From Bacillota bacterium (lineage in GTDB: Bacteria; Bacillota_I; Bacilli_A; Izemoplasmatales; Hujiaoplasmataceae), in assembly GCA_018816905.1 (NCBI GenBank), contig JAHIVB010000003.1:1-64000 (forward strand): a DNA stretch of 64,000 nucleotides, written 5' to 3'. The notes below the pieces were generated by a model. That model ran no database searches. It saw only the letters and a list, made by a program, of their open reading frames with translations, and was not told the DNA's origin. Made by a program: the position numbers and the translations under genes. Each line of letters opens with the position of its first letter. Position 1 is the first letter of the stretch. Shown one piece after another: positions 52,879 through 63,537 of the stretch.

Positions 52879-54954
52879 TTATTTTTCAGTTTGTTTTTTG
52901 TGTTCTTCGACGATTTTCGGAATGAGGTTTGCTGGTACTTCTTCGTATTTCAAAAATTCACGAGTAAAGGTACCACTTCCTTGAGTCATAGCTTTTAAAT
53001 CGATTGTATATTTCGTAATTTCGGATTCCGGAACTTCAGCAACGATTTTTTGATAACCGTCTTCTGCTGGTTCCATTCCCATGACTCTACCGCGTCGTTT
53101 GTTTACATCTCCGAGAACATCGCCCATATATTCATCTTTTACAGTGACTTCAATTTTATGGATTGGTTCAAGAATAGAAGGCTTTGCAGTTTTGCACGCT
53201 TCTTTAAATGCGATGGATGCGGCCATTTTGAAAGCCAACTCATTAGAGTCAACCGCATGATATTTACCATCGGTTAAAATTCCTTTGACGCCAATAACTG
53301 GGAATCCTGCTAATACACCGTGTTCTAAAGTCTCTTGGAGACCTTTGTCAACTGCAGGAAAATAGTTTCTTGGGACGGCTCCGCCGAATACTTCTTCGTC
53401 GAATTCGTAATCTTTTCCTTCAAGAGGCTCAAATCTCATGACTACGACTCCGTAGTACCCTGAACCTCCCGATTGCTTCACGTATCGACCTTCAGCCGTA
53501 GCAGTAGCTCTAATCGTTTCGCGATATACGATTTTTTGTTCATCGGTATCTAAATCGACTTTAAACATATTTTTCATTTTGTCGATGATATATCCTAGAT
53601 GAATGCTTCCTTGCCCACCAATCAATAATTGAGAAGTTTCTTTGTTTCTTTTGATTTCGAACGTAGGATCTTCGATGTGTAGTTTGCTAAGAGCATTAGA
53701 TAATTTATCTTCATCCGCTTTATTCTTCGGATGTACTGCTAAGTACATTGTAGGGGTTGGGGGCGCTGCTTTTGGAAATACAATTGGTGATTTTTTGTCA
53801 GAAATAGTCGTTCCCGCTAAGACACCATCCATTTTTGCAACAGCGCATATATCTCCCGCGTGAATGGTTTCAACAGAAATTTGAGTTTTTCCCATCAAAC
53901 AGAAAAGTTGATTCACTTTTTGAGAATCATCTAAATTTGAAACATATACTTCTTGATCTTTTTTCAATGTACCAGATTTCACTTGTAGAATATTAATTGT
54001 TCCAATGAATGGGTCAATTAATGTTTTAAATACATATCCAGAGAACGGCTCGCTATCCAAAAACTTGCGTTTGAGTTGCTCGTCAGTTCCAGGCTTGACT
54101 CCTTGACTGGGTTCAAGTTCTGAAGTGCTCGGGAAGTATTCTCTAATCATATGAAGTAGAGTTAATGGTCCAACGTCTTTTGTTGAAGCCCCGACCATGA
54201 CAGGAACAGCCTCTCCAGAAATTACGCTAAGATGTAATCCGTGTTTAATTTCCTCCATCGTAAGTTCTTCGCCTTCGAAGTACTTCTCTAGAAGTTGTTC
54301 GTCAGAACCGGCTACGGTCTCAATTAGGTTTTGTCTTAGTTCAGATACTTTGTCCATCTTGTCAGGATAGATGTCGCCGTCAATACAAGCATCTCCTGTG
54401 TAAATTCTTGCTTTCAATTCAACAATGTCCGCAAACCCACTGAACTCCGATTGCTTTCCAATTGGAAGGCAGAATGGAACAGCTTGTTTTCCTAACTTTG
54501 TTTTTACTGATTCAAGTACTTCATCAAACTTGACGTTTTCTTTGTCCATCTTGTTGACGAAAATGATTGCAGGTAGATTATTTTTGCGGATTTCTTTCCA
54601 CATTTTTTCGGCGCCTACCTCAACGCCTTTGGTCGCATCCAACACTAAAACAGCTCCACTTGCAGCTTTTAAAGCATATGTGATGTCGCCGATCATTTCA
54701 TCCGCTCCGGGTGCGTCCAAGAAATTGATTTTCATTCCTTTGAATTCAACTGGCACGATTCCCGTTGATAATGAAGATAATCTTGAATGCTCTTCTGGTG
54801 TGAAGTCTGAAATCGTCGTTTTCTTTTCAACTTCACCCTTCTTTTCAATTGCACCAGATGCATACACAAGCGACTCTGTTAAAGAAGTTTTTCCGCTTCC
54901 TAGATGTCCTAAGATAATGACATTTTTAATTGACTCTGCAGAATATTCTTTCAT
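52879..54954 (-). CDS. EF-G-like translation GTPase (FusA2 type)
   Basis: 691 residues with the five EF-G domains. G1 is GHLGSGKTS and G4 is NKMD. G3 is DAPGADEMIG, so the catalytic His of the usual DTPGHVD is replaced by Ala. This replacement, and the KKTTISDFTPEE switch I, mark the EF-G-like (FusA2) group whose role is ribosome related but not canonical elongation. GAGGAGAAAT precedes ATG. A canonical fusA should exist elsewhere. Confidence 0.85.
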   Translation of the reverse strand: MKEYSAESIKNVIILGHLGSGKTSLTESLVYASGAIEKKGEVEKKTTISDFTPEEHSRLSSLSTGIVPVEFKGMKINFLDAPGADEMIGDITYALKAASGAVLVLDATKGVEVGAEKMWKEIRKNNLPAIIFVNKMDKENVKFDEVLESVKTKLGKQAVPFCLPIGKQSEFSGFADIVELKARIYTGDACIDGDIYPDKMDKVSELRQNLIETVAGSDEQLLEKYFEGEELTMEEIKHGLHLSVISGEAVPVMVGASTKDVGPLTLLHMIREYFPSTSELEPSQGVKPGTDEQLKRKFLDSEPFSGYVFKTLIDPFIGTINILQVKSGTLKKDQEVYVSNLDDSQKVNQLFCLMGKTQISVETIHAGDICAVAKMDGVLAGTTISDKKSPIVFPKAAPPTPTMYLAVHPKNKADEDKLSNALSKLHIEDPTFEIKRNKETSQLLIGGQGSIHLGYIIDKMKNMFKVDLDTDEQKIVYRETIRATATAEGRYVKQSGGSGYYGVVVMRFEPLEGKDYEFDEEVFGGAVPRNYFPAVDKGLQETLEHGVLAGFPVIGVKGILTDGKYHAVDSNELAFKMAASIAFKEACKTAKPSILEPIHKIEVTVKDEYMGDVLGDVNKRRGRVMGMEPAEDGYQKIVAEVPESEITKYTIDLKAMTQGSGTFTREFLKYEEVPANLIPKIVEEHKKQTEK

Positions 54955-55082
54955 AAATATTTCTCCTCTCGTATAAAACGCTTACAGTCTACTACATTAT
55001 ATCATAAATCATTTAAAAATAAAGAATTTTATAACGTGGCTACGGTGATTTTTCTTTTAGAAGAACTTCGAAATGTAAAAAT

Positions 55083-55116
55083 GTAAAAAAAATAAAAAAT
55101 AGCCCTAATGGGCTAT
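55083..55116 (-). terminator. tRNA-Trp terminator
   Basis: ATAGCCC-TAAT-GGGCTAT, followed on the minus strand by a long T-run. Confidence 0.85.
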
Positions 55117-55129
55117 CTTCAATGCAATA

Positions 55130-55204
55130 TGGCAGGGGTGACAGGATTCGAACCCGTACAAACAGTTTTGGAGACTGTCGTGCTACCGTTGACACCACAC
55201 CCCT
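55130..55204 (-). tRNA. tRNA-Trp (CCA)
   Basis: Acceptor AGGGGTG/CACCCCT, anticodon loop TCTCCAA (anticodon CCA), discriminator G, encoded CCA tail. No TCA-anticodon partner was seen, which fits TGA being a stop in this organism. Confidence 0.95.
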
Positions 55205-55281
55205 AAAAAGAGTCTATTAATATTATTAACTATTTGATGTAAATAGTCAAGACAATTATTGCTTGAAGACTCATTTAGTGA

Positions 55282-55310
55282 GAGCGAGAAGAAATAAATC
55301 CTTCTCGCTT
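55282..55310 (-). terminator. Hairpin at the end of the V-ATPase operon
   Basis: AGCGAGAAG and CTTCTCGCT form a perfect stem directly after the last stop codon. No T-run follows on the minus strand, so termination there may be weak. Confidence 0.5.
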
Positions 55311-55928
55311 TTATGATACCGATTTTGTACTTTTAATTACTTTTTTTCGAGAGAAATCTTCTCTTTCTTTTTCTTCAAGAGCCTCCGTAATGAATTTGAT
55401 GTTTCTTTCAAATTCAGGGATAACAACATTCTTTAGTGCATTGGCCCTTTTTCGTGCTTTTCTAATTGCGTTTGCCAAACGATACAAAGAATTGTCTACT
55501 TCAGCCAATAATATTGTTAAGTCTCGAACTTTTAAAAAATTCTTGTATGCATAATCAAATTTCGTGTTCGTATTTGAGAACCCATATTTTACTGATATCG
55601 CTTCTTTGACATAGGATAATTTTGGAATTTCGACACCCATGACACTTCGGTAAGTAATTGAAAGTCCATCGTCAATTGGGATTGCGTTTGCAATATTGTT
55701 GACAATTCCTAAGGTAATGTTTGCTTCCTGCAAAGCAAGATAGGCTTTTTTGTATGTGATTGAAATCTCGTCTCTCAATTTCCTGACATCATCAATCATC
55801 GTCATCATTTCTCGAATGAGGATATTTCTCTTTCTGTCCATTAAATCATAGCCTAGATGTGCCAAAGCATTTGTCTTTTTGATTGCGATAAGATTTCCCT
55901 TTGTGGGGAATACTTGTTTTGTAGCCAT
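55311..55928 (-). CDS. ntpD: V-type ATPase subunit D
   Basis: 205 residues. An almost all-helical central-stalk protein with N-terminal LIAIKKTNALAHLGYDLMDRKRN and C-terminal RANALKNVVIPEFERNIKFI, the two long helices that turn inside the A3B3 ring. Last gene of the operon, 2 bp after subunit B. Confidence 0.93.
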   Translation of the reverse strand: MATKQVFPTKGNLIAIKKTNALAHLGYDLMDRKRNILIREMMTMIDDVRKLRDEISITYKKAYLALQEANITLGIVNNIANAIPIDDGLSITYRSVMGVEIPKLSYVKEAISVKYGFSNTNTKFDYAYKNFLKVRDLTILLAEVDNSLYRLANAIRKARKRANALKNVVIPEFERNIKFITEALEEKEREDFSRKKVIKSTKSVS

Positions 55929-55930
55929 AA

Positions 55931-57376
55931 TTATACTTCCTTGATTGAACCGATTTCCTTGATAATCGGTTTATCGATGATATTGAAAAATACCATAGCT
56001 GCTTTGTTATCATAAAATTGGTCTAACAATGCATCGTCGGTGCGATCAAGTTCTTGTTTTGGCAACAACGAAAGCAGACTCCATCCAAGATTAAGCGTCT
56101 CTTCTATTGAACGATTCGTATCTATTCCTTGCGACAAAAAACGCTCTTCAAACAGGTCACCAAATTCAATATATGTCTTATCGGTTGGAGATAATTCATC
56201 TTCACCAATGACAGAAGCTAGACTTCTTGCATCCTGAACCTTTGCGTATGAAGCATAAAGCTGATTCGTTAAGTCCTGATGGTCCGCTCTGGTATATCCT
56301 GCGCCAATCCCGTCTTTCATTAGACGAGAAAGTGAAGGGAGAATTCCTATAGGAGGATAAATTCCCAGTTGAAATAAATCTCTGTCCAGTACGATTTGTC
56401 CTTCAGTAATATAACCGGTCAAATCTGGGACGGGATGAGTGATATCATCATTTGGCATTGAAAGAATCGGAATTTGTGTTACCGAACCTTTAGAATTATT
56501 TACAATTCCTGCTCGCTCATACATGGAAGCAAGATCAGAATACAAGTATCCTGGGTACCCTTTTCTTCCGGGTATTTCACCTTTTGATGAAGAAAATTCA
56601 CGCAGAGCTTCACAGTAAGAAGTAATGTCAGTCAAGATTACCAACACATGCATATTATGTTTGAATGCTAAGTATTCTGCAGCAGATAAAGCACATCTAG
56701 GAGTTAATAGCCTTTCAATGATTGGATCATTGGAGACATTGATATACATAACGACTTTATCCATAACCCCGGCTTCTTCAAATGATCTTTTGAAATAATC
56801 AGCCACATCGTTCTTTACTCCCATTGCAGCAAATACAACACAAAATTGACTACCTTCAGATTCTGATATTTTTGATTGCTTTACTATTTGAACAGCAAGT
56901 TCGTTATGAGGCATTCCTGATCCTGAAAAAATAGGAAGTTTCTGTCCTCTAATTAATGTGGTTAATGCATCAATACTTGAGATTCCGGTATTGATATAAT
57001 TTCTCGGGTATACTCTGGCTACTGGATTGAGTGGAGTGCCGTTGATGTCATAATAAGCATCCACAAATATAGGACCAAGCCCATCAATTGGATCTCCCGA
57101 ACCGTTAAAGGTTCTACCAAGAACCTCGGTAGAAAGCCCAATTTCCATTGGTTTACCCGTAAATTTAATCTTCATATTCGAAAGCGACATCGATTGTGTT
57201 CCTTCAAATACCTGTATTGCGGCTTTTCTTCCATCAATTTGAACAACTCTTCCATGACGAAGTTCGCCGTCTTTCATTTGGATTTCAACCATTTCTTCAT
57301 ATCCGACATTTTCAACATTGTCAAGAAAAATGAGTGGCCCGTTCACTTCTTCGAGCCCAATATATTGAAGATTCAT
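55931..57376 (-). CDS. ntpB: V-type ATPase subunit B
   Basis: 481 residues, the non-catalytic ring subunit. [14 protein letters not shown] stands where the P-loop would be in the catalytic subunit, and [29 protein letters not shown] is the family core. CGAAGGAGGTCGC precedes ATG. It lies 15 bp after subunit A. Confidence 0.95.
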   Translation of the reverse strand: MNLQYIGLEEVNGPLIFLDNVENVGYEEMVEIQMKDGELRHGRVVQIDGRKAAIQVFEGTQSMSLSNMKIKFTGKPMEIGLSTEVLGRTFNGSGDPIDGLGPIFVDAYYDINGTPLNPVARVYPRNYINTGISSIDALTTLIRGQKLPIFSGSGMPHNELAVQIVKQSKISESEGSQFCVVFAAMGVKNDVADYFKRSFEEAGVMDKVVMYINVSNDPIIERLLTPRCALSAAEYLAFKHNMHVLVILTDITSYCEALREFSSSKGEIPGRKGYPGYLYSDLASMYERAGIVNNSKGSVTQIPILSMPNDDITHPVPDLTGYITEGQIVLDRDLFQLGIYPPIGILPSLSRLMKDGIGAGYTRADHQDLTNQLYASYAKVQDARSLASVIGEDELSPTDKTYIEFGDLFEERFLSQGIDTNRSIEETLNLGWSLLSLLPKQELDRTDDALLDQFYDNKAAMVFFNIIDKPIIKEIGSIKEV

Positions 57377-57391
57377 AAGCGACCTCCTTCG

Positions 57392-59143
57392 TTATCTAAT
57401 TTGACCAAGTTCCGTATCAATTAACTTAAAATAATCATCAAATTTCTCTAGTTGATCGTTTGGAACATCATATTTCATCTTTGTTACTTTTTCAAATAAA
57501 GAGGTTTTTGCGACGAGACTGAATGTTTTACCATCTCGTAAAATCTCTGATGACTTTTTGTTTAAATACAAAATCACATCCATCATTCTTAATTGCTTTT
57601 GAAGAGGAACGTAAGTATCTTCTTTATGAAAGGCATTCTGTTGAAGGAATCCTACACGAATCACTTTCGAAATTTCGATGATTAGTTTTTGATCGTCTGG
57701 TAAAACATCACTACCAATTAATTTGACAATTTCCATTAATTTGGTTTCTTCAGCGAGAATTGCCATCATTTCTTGGCGATTTTTCAAAAATCGTATGTCA
57801 ACGTTCTTGTTATACCATTTCGAAAGATCTCCAATGTATTCTGAATAACTTAAATTCCAATTGATTGCAGCATAATGTCTAGCATAGGCTAATTGTTTGT
57901 CCAAAGCCCAAAAACAGCGTACAAATCGTTTGGTATTTTGAGTTACTGGTTCCGAGAAGTCGGCACCCTGAGGAGATACTGCGCCAATGATTGTGACCGA
58001 ACCAACTCGGTGATTGATCGTTTCCATGTATCCCGCTCTTTCGTAAAATTGGGATATTCTGCTTGGCAAATACGCGGGGAATCCTTCTTCCGCAGGCATT
58101 TCTTCAAGTCTTCCGGAGATTTCTCTCAAAGCCTCTGCCCACCTAGATGTCGAGTCTGCCATTAGAGCAACATGATAGCCCATATCACGATAATACTCCG
58201 CCATCGTGATACCGGTATAAATACTCGCTTCTCTCGCAGCAACAGGCATATTGGACGTGTTTGCGATTAAAACCGTTCTATCCATTAAAGGTCGGTTCGA
58301 TTTAGGGTCTATTAATTCTGTCATTTCTTCCAATACCTGTGTCATTTCATTGCCGCGCTCTCCACAACCAACATAGACGATAATGTCAGCGTCGCACCAT
58401 TTTGCAAATTGATGTTGCATCATAGTTTTACCTGTTCCAAATCCTCCAGGTACGGCTGCCGTTCCTCCCTTAGCGATTGGGAATACTGTATCGATAATTC
58501 TTTGACCGCTAACGAGTGGTATGGACATAGGTAATCTTTTTGATACCGGTCTTGGTTTTTTAATTGGCCACCTTTGTGTCATGGTTAACTCATGAATGAC
58601 ATCTGATGTATCTTTAACTCTTAATAAGACTTGGTCTATCGTGTAAAATCCATCTTTTTGAATTTCCACAACGATCCCGGCAATACCTTTAGGAATCATT
58701 AATCGATGTTCAATCAAAGGCGTTTCTTGAATCGTGCCAAATATATCGCCAAACTGAACATGATCTCCTAATTTAACAATAAAGGACACTTCCCATTTGA
58801 TTTTTTTATCCAACGGCTCGACGTCGCTTCCCGCTGAGATAAAAACACCTTCTTTTTCCGATATAGAAATGAGTGGACGTTGAATTCCATCATAAATATT
58901 TTTGATGATTCCTGGTCCTAAAGTGACTGAAACCGGACTTCCACTAGAATAAACCGGCTCTCCAGGCTTCAGACCAGTAGTGGACTCGTATACTTGTATC
59001 GTTGTAAACTCTTTGGAAATGGATATTACTTCTCCCATCAACTTATTGTTTCCAACAAAAACCATTTCGAGCATTGAAAAACCGGTGATGTTTTTCACCT
59101 TGACTACAGGACCGTTAATGGAGTATATTGCCGCTTGACTCAT
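57392..59143 (-). CDS. ntpA: V-type ATPase subunit A (catalytic)
   Basis: 583 residues. Catalytic Walker A is GGFGTGKT (about 231-238), and [21 protein letters not shown] is the conserved catalytic region. The non-homologous insert typical of V-type A subunits is present after the N-terminal barrel. GAGGTGACACT precedes ATG. The enzyme couples ATP to H+ or Na+ transport across the membrane. Confidence 0.96.
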   Translation of the reverse strand: MSQAAIYSINGPVVKVKNITGFSMLEMVFVGNNKLMGEVISISKEFTTIQVYESTTGLKPGEPVYSSGSPVSVTLGPGIIKNIYDGIQRPLISISEKEGVFISAGSDVEPLDKKIKWEVSFIVKLGDHVQFGDIFGTIQETPLIEHRLMIPKGIAGIVVEIQKDGFYTIDQVLLRVKDTSDVIHELTMTQRWPIKKPRPVSKRLPMSIPLVSGQRIIDTVFPIAKGGTAAVPGGFGTGKTMMQHQFAKWCDADIIVYVGCGERGNEMTQVLEEMTELIDPKSNRPLMDRTVLIANTSNMPVAAREASIYTGITMAEYYRDMGYHVALMADSTSRWAEALREISGRLEEMPAEEGFPAYLPSRISQFYERAGYMETINHRVGSVTIIGAVSPQGADFSEPVTQNTKRFVRCFWALDKQLAYARHYAAINWNLSYSEYIGDLSKWYNKNVDIRFLKNRQEMMAILAEETKLMEIVKLIGSDVLPDDQKLIIEISKVIRVGFLQQNAFHKEDTYVPLQKQLRMMDVILYLNKKSSEILRDGKTFSLVAKTSLFEKVTKMKYDVPNDQLEKFDDYFKLIDTELGQIR

Positions 59144-59173
59144 AGTGTCACCTCTTAAACCCAGTTTCTGTTT

Positions 59174-59773
59174 CTAAATGTAAAGATTCGATTCCTCATA
59201 GAACCATTGTTTTTTCTCGTTCAATTTGAAATCTATTGTTTCATCGATTTCAATTCCCATTTCATAACAATCAATCAAAAATCCTCCCAATTGAATGGAT
59301 TCAGATTGTTCTACTTTGTACTTCCCTTGATAGAATTTTTCAATTGTATCAAATAGAATCTTGTCATCTTTCTTTAACTGAAATACAACTTCTTTTCCTG
59401 AGAAGCGCTTGGACAGCTCTTTTAACTTATTTGCCATGAGCAGACCGTATTTATCAGATTTGACGAACAAAAGAATTCTTTTTCCAACTTCGACAAAAAT
59501 GTCTTTCAACAACTCTTGTCTTTTGTTCATTAGAATTCGAGAATTTTCTGATTTGATTTTATTGATATCAAAACTGTGATCGGTATTTACTTCTCTGAGT
59601 TCGATCTCTAATGATCTATTTACCGCTGCTTTAATATCTTCTTCAACTCTTTTAAGTTGTCTTTCTTTCAATTCATCTATTTCTTTTCGAAGTGCAGACA
59701 ATCGCTTTTTAGAAGCATTTGTTATTTCATTTTCAAAATACTTATAAAGTTGATCGTTTGAATAGTACTCCAT
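59174..59773 (-). CDS. ntpE: V-type ATPase subunit E
   Basis: 199 residues, a peripheral-stalk subunit. The N-terminal half is a long charged helix rich in Lys/Glu/Arg; the C-terminal half is a small globular domain. ATG 59773 is taken, eight bases after GAGGTGA; GTG at 59785 is the alternative. Identified mainly by position between F and A and by this layout. Confidence 0.8.
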   Translation of the reverse strand: MEYYSNDQLYKYFENEITNASKKRLSALRKEIDELKERQLKRVEEDIKAAVNRSLEIELREVNTDHSFDINKIKSENSRILMNKRQELLKDIFVEVGKRILLFVKSDKYGLLMANKLKELSKRFSGKEVVFQLKKDDKILFDTIEKFYQGKYKVEQSESIQLGGFLIDCYEMGIEIDETIDFKLNEKKQWFYEESNLYI

Positions 59774-59786
59774 ATCTTCATTCACC

Positions 59787-60095
59787 TCACAATTTGACGC
59801 CTATCGCTTCGCTGACATATCGGTCTATTGCTTTTCCGATATCTTCTGATCCGTGTCGATCCGGAATTTCAACGATTAGAGGACGTGGCTGTTTCAATTT
59901 CAATTCAGAAATAACTTCAGGGCAAAGCTCGACCAATTTGGTCGTCATCAAAACAATGCAGATGCTTTCATCCTGCAGCGTTTTCTCTAGTTCAATCAAT
60001 ACTTCTTTTTTTTCATGAACAACTTTTCCTTCGATTCCGACCAATCGCATTCCGACTAGCGTATCGACGTTATCGCTGATTAAATAAAATTTCAT
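59787..60095 (-). CDS. ntpG: V-type ATPase subunit F (NtpG)
   Basis: 102 residues. A small alpha-beta fold with YLISDNVDTLVGMRLVGIEG at the N-terminus and PLIVEIPDRHGSED near the end, typical of the F subunit that binds the central stalk. Confidence 0.88.
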   Translation of the reverse strand: MKFYLISDNVDTLVGMRLVGIEGKVVHEKKEVLIELEKTLQDESICIVLMTTKLVELCPEVISELKLKQPRPLIVEIPDRHGSEDIGKAIDRYVSEAIGVKL

Positions 60096-60113
60096 AAAAA
60101 TCCTTCTTCCAGA

Positions 60114-60548
60114 CTATAGCTTATTGATGATTAATATAGATATCAATAGCCCATAGATTGCGACACCTTCACCCAGTGCAACAAATATCAGTGATTTACC
60201 AAAGTTTTTCTCATTTTCAGAGAATGCCCCTATGGCAGCTGGTGCAGCTGCCGCAACAGCGATTCCTGCGCCTAATGCGCTAAGTCCCGTTGCTAAAGCC
60301 GCTCCTAAAAATCCAAGTCCTTGAGCTGTGGTTCCAATGATATCAGTCGCATCCAAAGCAAATACTTGTGTTCCGGAGAATTGGAATATCACTGTAATCG
60401 CAACCATTGCAAAGAACCCGCAAATGTGAGTGAGAAGTCTCCAAGTTGCACTTTTTTTACTTACTTTACCTCGGAAAAGTTTGATTAAAGGAATGGATAT
60501 GAAAACAATAAATAATAATGGCAAAACAATTTCAAAAACATTTAACAT
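60114..60548 (-). CDS. ntpK: V-type ATPase proteolipid subunit K
   Basis: 144 residues. The C-terminal half is one c-type hairpin: GLGFLGAALATGLSALGAG and IFVALGEGVAIYGLL, the Glu of GEG being the ion-binding carboxylate. The N-terminal half has two other hydrophobic segments that do not resemble a c-hairpin, unlike the duplicated hairpins of the Enterococcus proteolipid. TAGGAGGAAT precedes ATG. Ion choice (Na+ or H+) cannot be decided by eye. Confidence 0.85.
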   Translation of the reverse strand: MLNVFEIVLPLLFIVFISIPLIKLFRGKVSKKSATWRLLTHICGFFAMVAITVIFQFSGTQVFALDATDIIGTTAQGLGFLGAALATGLSALGAGIAVAAAAPAAIGAFSENEKNFGKSLIFVALGEGVAIYGLLISILIINKL

Positions 60549-60588
60549 TGTTGATTCCTCCTATATTGTGAATGATGATGATAATGAA

Positions 60589-62511
60589 CTAATGAAATGA
60601 CTTAAAGGGAATTCCTTCTCCCTCATAGTACCTTGAAAACATTTCGTAGAACTCCAATCTTAATACTTGAATCCCAACAATCAGAATTTCCATTGTCATG
60701 ACAACCAAGTTTCCAATAATGAAGATGAGAGCTGTTGCAAAAGCAGAACCTCCCATGCTCATCAATGTGTATACAACCAACATTAATCCTGCATGAGCTA
60801 ATACAAAACCTCCAACGCGAAGAAATGACATGGTATTGGTGACGTAAGATAACAAAACTTCAAACAGTTCAAAAAATCCTTCTGTAAAAAATCCACCAAA
60901 GCCTTTCGGAAACATTCTTCTTCCGTCCATTAGTCTTTCTAAAGGATCTTTGAAAAAGACTAGTAGCATCGGAAGTACTGCAAGCAAAATGATTGTGACA
61001 GTACTAAATGCGGGGATTCCGAATTGCATGGTTAAGATTAACCCGATAAAAAGATACACATAGAATACAAGCCCTGCGACACCGTTGTGAGACAAAAACA
61101 TTTCAGCATAGCTCTTCTTTTTGAAGTTCACATAGATATTCAATATAATCGAAGTGATAATCAAAAGAGCTCCGATTGAAATCGCAAAAATAAGTAACGA
61201 CATTGTAAATGCAGGGTCCATGACTTCAATTGGTTTTCTTGTCAGCCCAAGAATGTTGGTAAATATTGGCGTCAGTATAGTCTCGTTTCCAAAAAAAGAG
61301 CCATAAAGAAATCCAAAAATCGAAGAGGAAATACCAATACGTATGCCAACTTCACCAAGTTTCATTTTTTTCCACTTGGCCAGAATAAATCCGATTAGAA
61401 TCAAAACAAGCCCTTGTCCTAAATCCCCAAACATGATTCCAAACAGTAATGCATAAGATAGAGCTAAGAAAGGTGTGGGATCAATCCCGCCGTAGTTGGG
61501 TAACCCATACATTTCTACGAACATTGAAAACGGTCGACTAAACCATCCGTTTTTCAGTTTGGTCGGAGGGATAAGTCGTTTGTCGCTTCCTGCAGGACGA
61601 ATGAGAACTTCAACATTCTTCATATCTTCAAATTTCGATAACACAAATGGCTCGTCTTCTGGTTCCACAAAACCCGTGATGGTAAATTTATCTCCAAGTC
61701 CTACCACGTATTGTTTCGCATCATAGATTTTGTTCATCAATTGCAATTCTGCTTTGATGACAGAAAGTTGTGCTGCACTTTCAGTCAATAATTGATGAGT
61801 AAATTCTTGAATGTAGTCAAGTTGTTGATTAGCAACCTCAATCTCTTTTGCCAAAGTGACTTCGGCGGCTTCTGGTGTTCCATGAACAAAATCGGGTATG
61901 TGAATTCTTTCGAAGAACAGCGAGGAGAAGATATTGTCTACTTCTCTCTCATATTCGTTGGTGGTGAAATACATACACCAACTATAGTTTTTGTCTTCAT
62001 GGAATGAAATAAATATAAATGGTCGATTTCTGTAAAATCTCAATTTCTCTACACTATCAGTTGGCAACCTTCCAACTCGGGCATATACATATTCACAAGA
62101 AAATACTTCATCAAGAGGAATATCCAAATCTTCAATATTTTTGATTTGAATTAGTGCGTCCTGATACTTTCGAATCAATTCTAAAGTATCCTTCTTTTGC
62201 ATCACATAATTCTGTAATTGACGATGAGTGCTTGAAACATATGAACGCATCATTTCAAAAGAATCGTCAATGGAACAAACAACGACATTTTCAATAACGA
62301 ATTGATACTCTTGTTCTATTTCCGATATTTCATTCAAAATATTAATGCAGGGGTTTTCAGATGTAAAAGAGGTCAGACCATGTACTCGGTCGACGATTTG
62401 ATTGGAGGGTACTGGATGGATGCAGTCAAGATCGACAAATCGGCTCAGTACTCTGTCCAAATATTCTAGTTCAGCAGTAATATTTACAAGTTTTGTTTTT
62501 GCTATGGACAT
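60589..62511 (-). CDS. ntpI: V-type ATPase subunit I
   Basis: 640 residues. The N-terminal 330 residues are a soluble, coiled-coil stalk domain; the C-terminal half has seven or eight membrane helices with FGIMFGDLGQGLVL and the LRVGGFVLAHAGL helix that carries the ion-path Arg, and ends with LRLEFYEMFSRYYEGEG. AAGGAGTAGAGT precedes ATG. It follows a shorter paralogue. Confidence 0.93.
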   Translation of the reverse strand: MSIAKTKLVNITAELEYLDRVLSRFVDLDCIHPVPSNQIVDRVHGLTSFTSENPCINILNEISEIEQEYQFVIENVVVCSIDDSFEMMRSYVSSTHRQLQNYVMQKKDTLELIRKYQDALIQIKNIEDLDIPLDEVFSCEYVYARVGRLPTDSVEKLRFYRNRPFIFISFHEDKNYSWCMYFTTNEYEREVDNIFSSLFFERIHIPDFVHGTPEAAEVTLAKEIEVANQQLDYIQEFTHQLLTESAAQLSVIKAELQLMNKIYDAKQYVVGLGDKFTITGFVEPEDEPFVLSKFEDMKNVEVLIRPAGSDKRLIPPTKLKNGWFSRPFSMFVEMYGLPNYGGIDPTPFLALSYALLFGIMFGDLGQGLVLILIGFILAKWKKMKLGEVGIRIGISSSIFGFLYGSFFGNETILTPIFTNILGLTRKPIEVMDPAFTMSLLIFAISIGALLIITSIILNIYVNFKKKSYAEMFLSHNGVAGLVFYVYLFIGLILTMQFGIPAFSTVTIILLAVLPMLLVFFKDPLERLMDGRRMFPKGFGGFFTEGFFELFEVLLSYVTNTMSFLRVGGFVLAHAGLMLVVYTLMSMGGSAFATALIFIIGNLVVMTMEILIVGIQVLRLEFYEMFSRYYEGEGIPFKSFH

Positions 62512-62544
62512 ACTCTACTCCTTGATAAGAGAATGTAATTCTAA

Positions 62545-63522
62545 TTAACCACAAAGTTTCCGAGTGATTTTTCTTGGAGCCTTTAATCTTTTGTCAAAAT
62601 CAGCCGGATGAACCTCTACAGATACATCTTCCATATCTTTAAACAGTGCTGAAAATTTTTCTTCATCTCTAGCATCGATAAAGCCGGTAATGGAAAATCT
62701 AGAGCCCAAAATTACAATATATTTTTCTGCGCGATGAATCTTAGAAATTAACTCTAGTTCAGCTTTCATGCGCGTGACGATATCTTGATGTATTTTCATG
62801 AAACCGTCCAATTCTAATTTAGTCAATTCCATTTGTCTGTTTGTCTCATCAATCTCCAAAGATATTACCTTTTGAGCTTCTTCGGGAGTGCCGTGAACGA
62901 AATCAGGAATATATACTCGTTCAAAAAGCAGAGATGAAAAAATATTGTCGACGGCTCTCTCATAACCATTACTTGTGAAATACATACACCAACTGATGTT
63001 ATTTTCTACAGCGAAGGAGGTAAAAATAAAAGGTGCACTGGAATAATATTTTAACTTCTCAACACTATCCAGAGGAAGTTTTCCGACTCGAGAAACAACA
63101 TATTCACACTTAAATATATCATCAAGAGACACTGACAATGATGATAGATATTGAAGTTGCTTGGATGCATTCTCATATTTCTCACGCAATTCATTCAGCG
63201 CCATCAGTTGCGAAGAATACTCGTCTAACATTTTATGCACGCTTTTAATCTCATAAGCAATCGCATCCATGGAATCACTAATTCCGGTTATTTTTAACTC
63301 TTTGAATTCGGTGTGATATCCATCTTCTATCGTAGTAATTTCTTCTAGCAGAGGAGTTGCATAATCGGTTGTTACATAATGTTGACTGCCATGAACAGAT
63401 TCAATAATTTTATCGGATGAGACGGGATCAATACAAGGGAATTTCATAAGTTGGACCAATATTTTGTCAATATTTGTAGTATAAGCTAGAATGTTTACTA
63501 GTCTTAATTTTGAATTTGACAT
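62545..63522 (-). CDS. Truncated subunit-I paralogue, soluble half only
   Basis: 325 residues that align along their whole length with the N-terminal stalk half of the next gene's product: both share the SSLxFERVxIPDFVHGTPE and TSNGYERAVDNIF type segments and end near DKRL. It stops there, with no membrane helices and no remnant of them in the 33-bp gap to ntpI. GGGAGGAGGATC precedes ATG, so it looks expressed. It could be a second stalk-connecting subunit or a duplication by-product. Confidence 0.8.
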   Translation of the reverse strand: MSNSKLRLVNILAYTTNIDKILVQLMKFPCIDPVSSDKIIESVHGSQHYVTTDYATPLLEEITTIEDGYHTEFKELKITGISDSMDAIAYEIKSVHKMLDEYSSQLMALNELREKYENASKQLQYLSSLSVSLDDIFKCEYVVSRVGKLPLDSVEKLKYYSSAPFIFTSFAVENNISWCMYFTSNGYERAVDNIFSSLLFERVYIPDFVHGTPEEAQKVISLEIDETNRQMELTKLELDGFMKIHQDIVTRMKAELELISKIHRAEKYIVILGSRFSITGFIDARDEEKFSALFKDMEDVSVEVHPADFDKRLKAPRKITRKLCG

Positions 63523-63537
63523 GAATGATCCTCCTCC

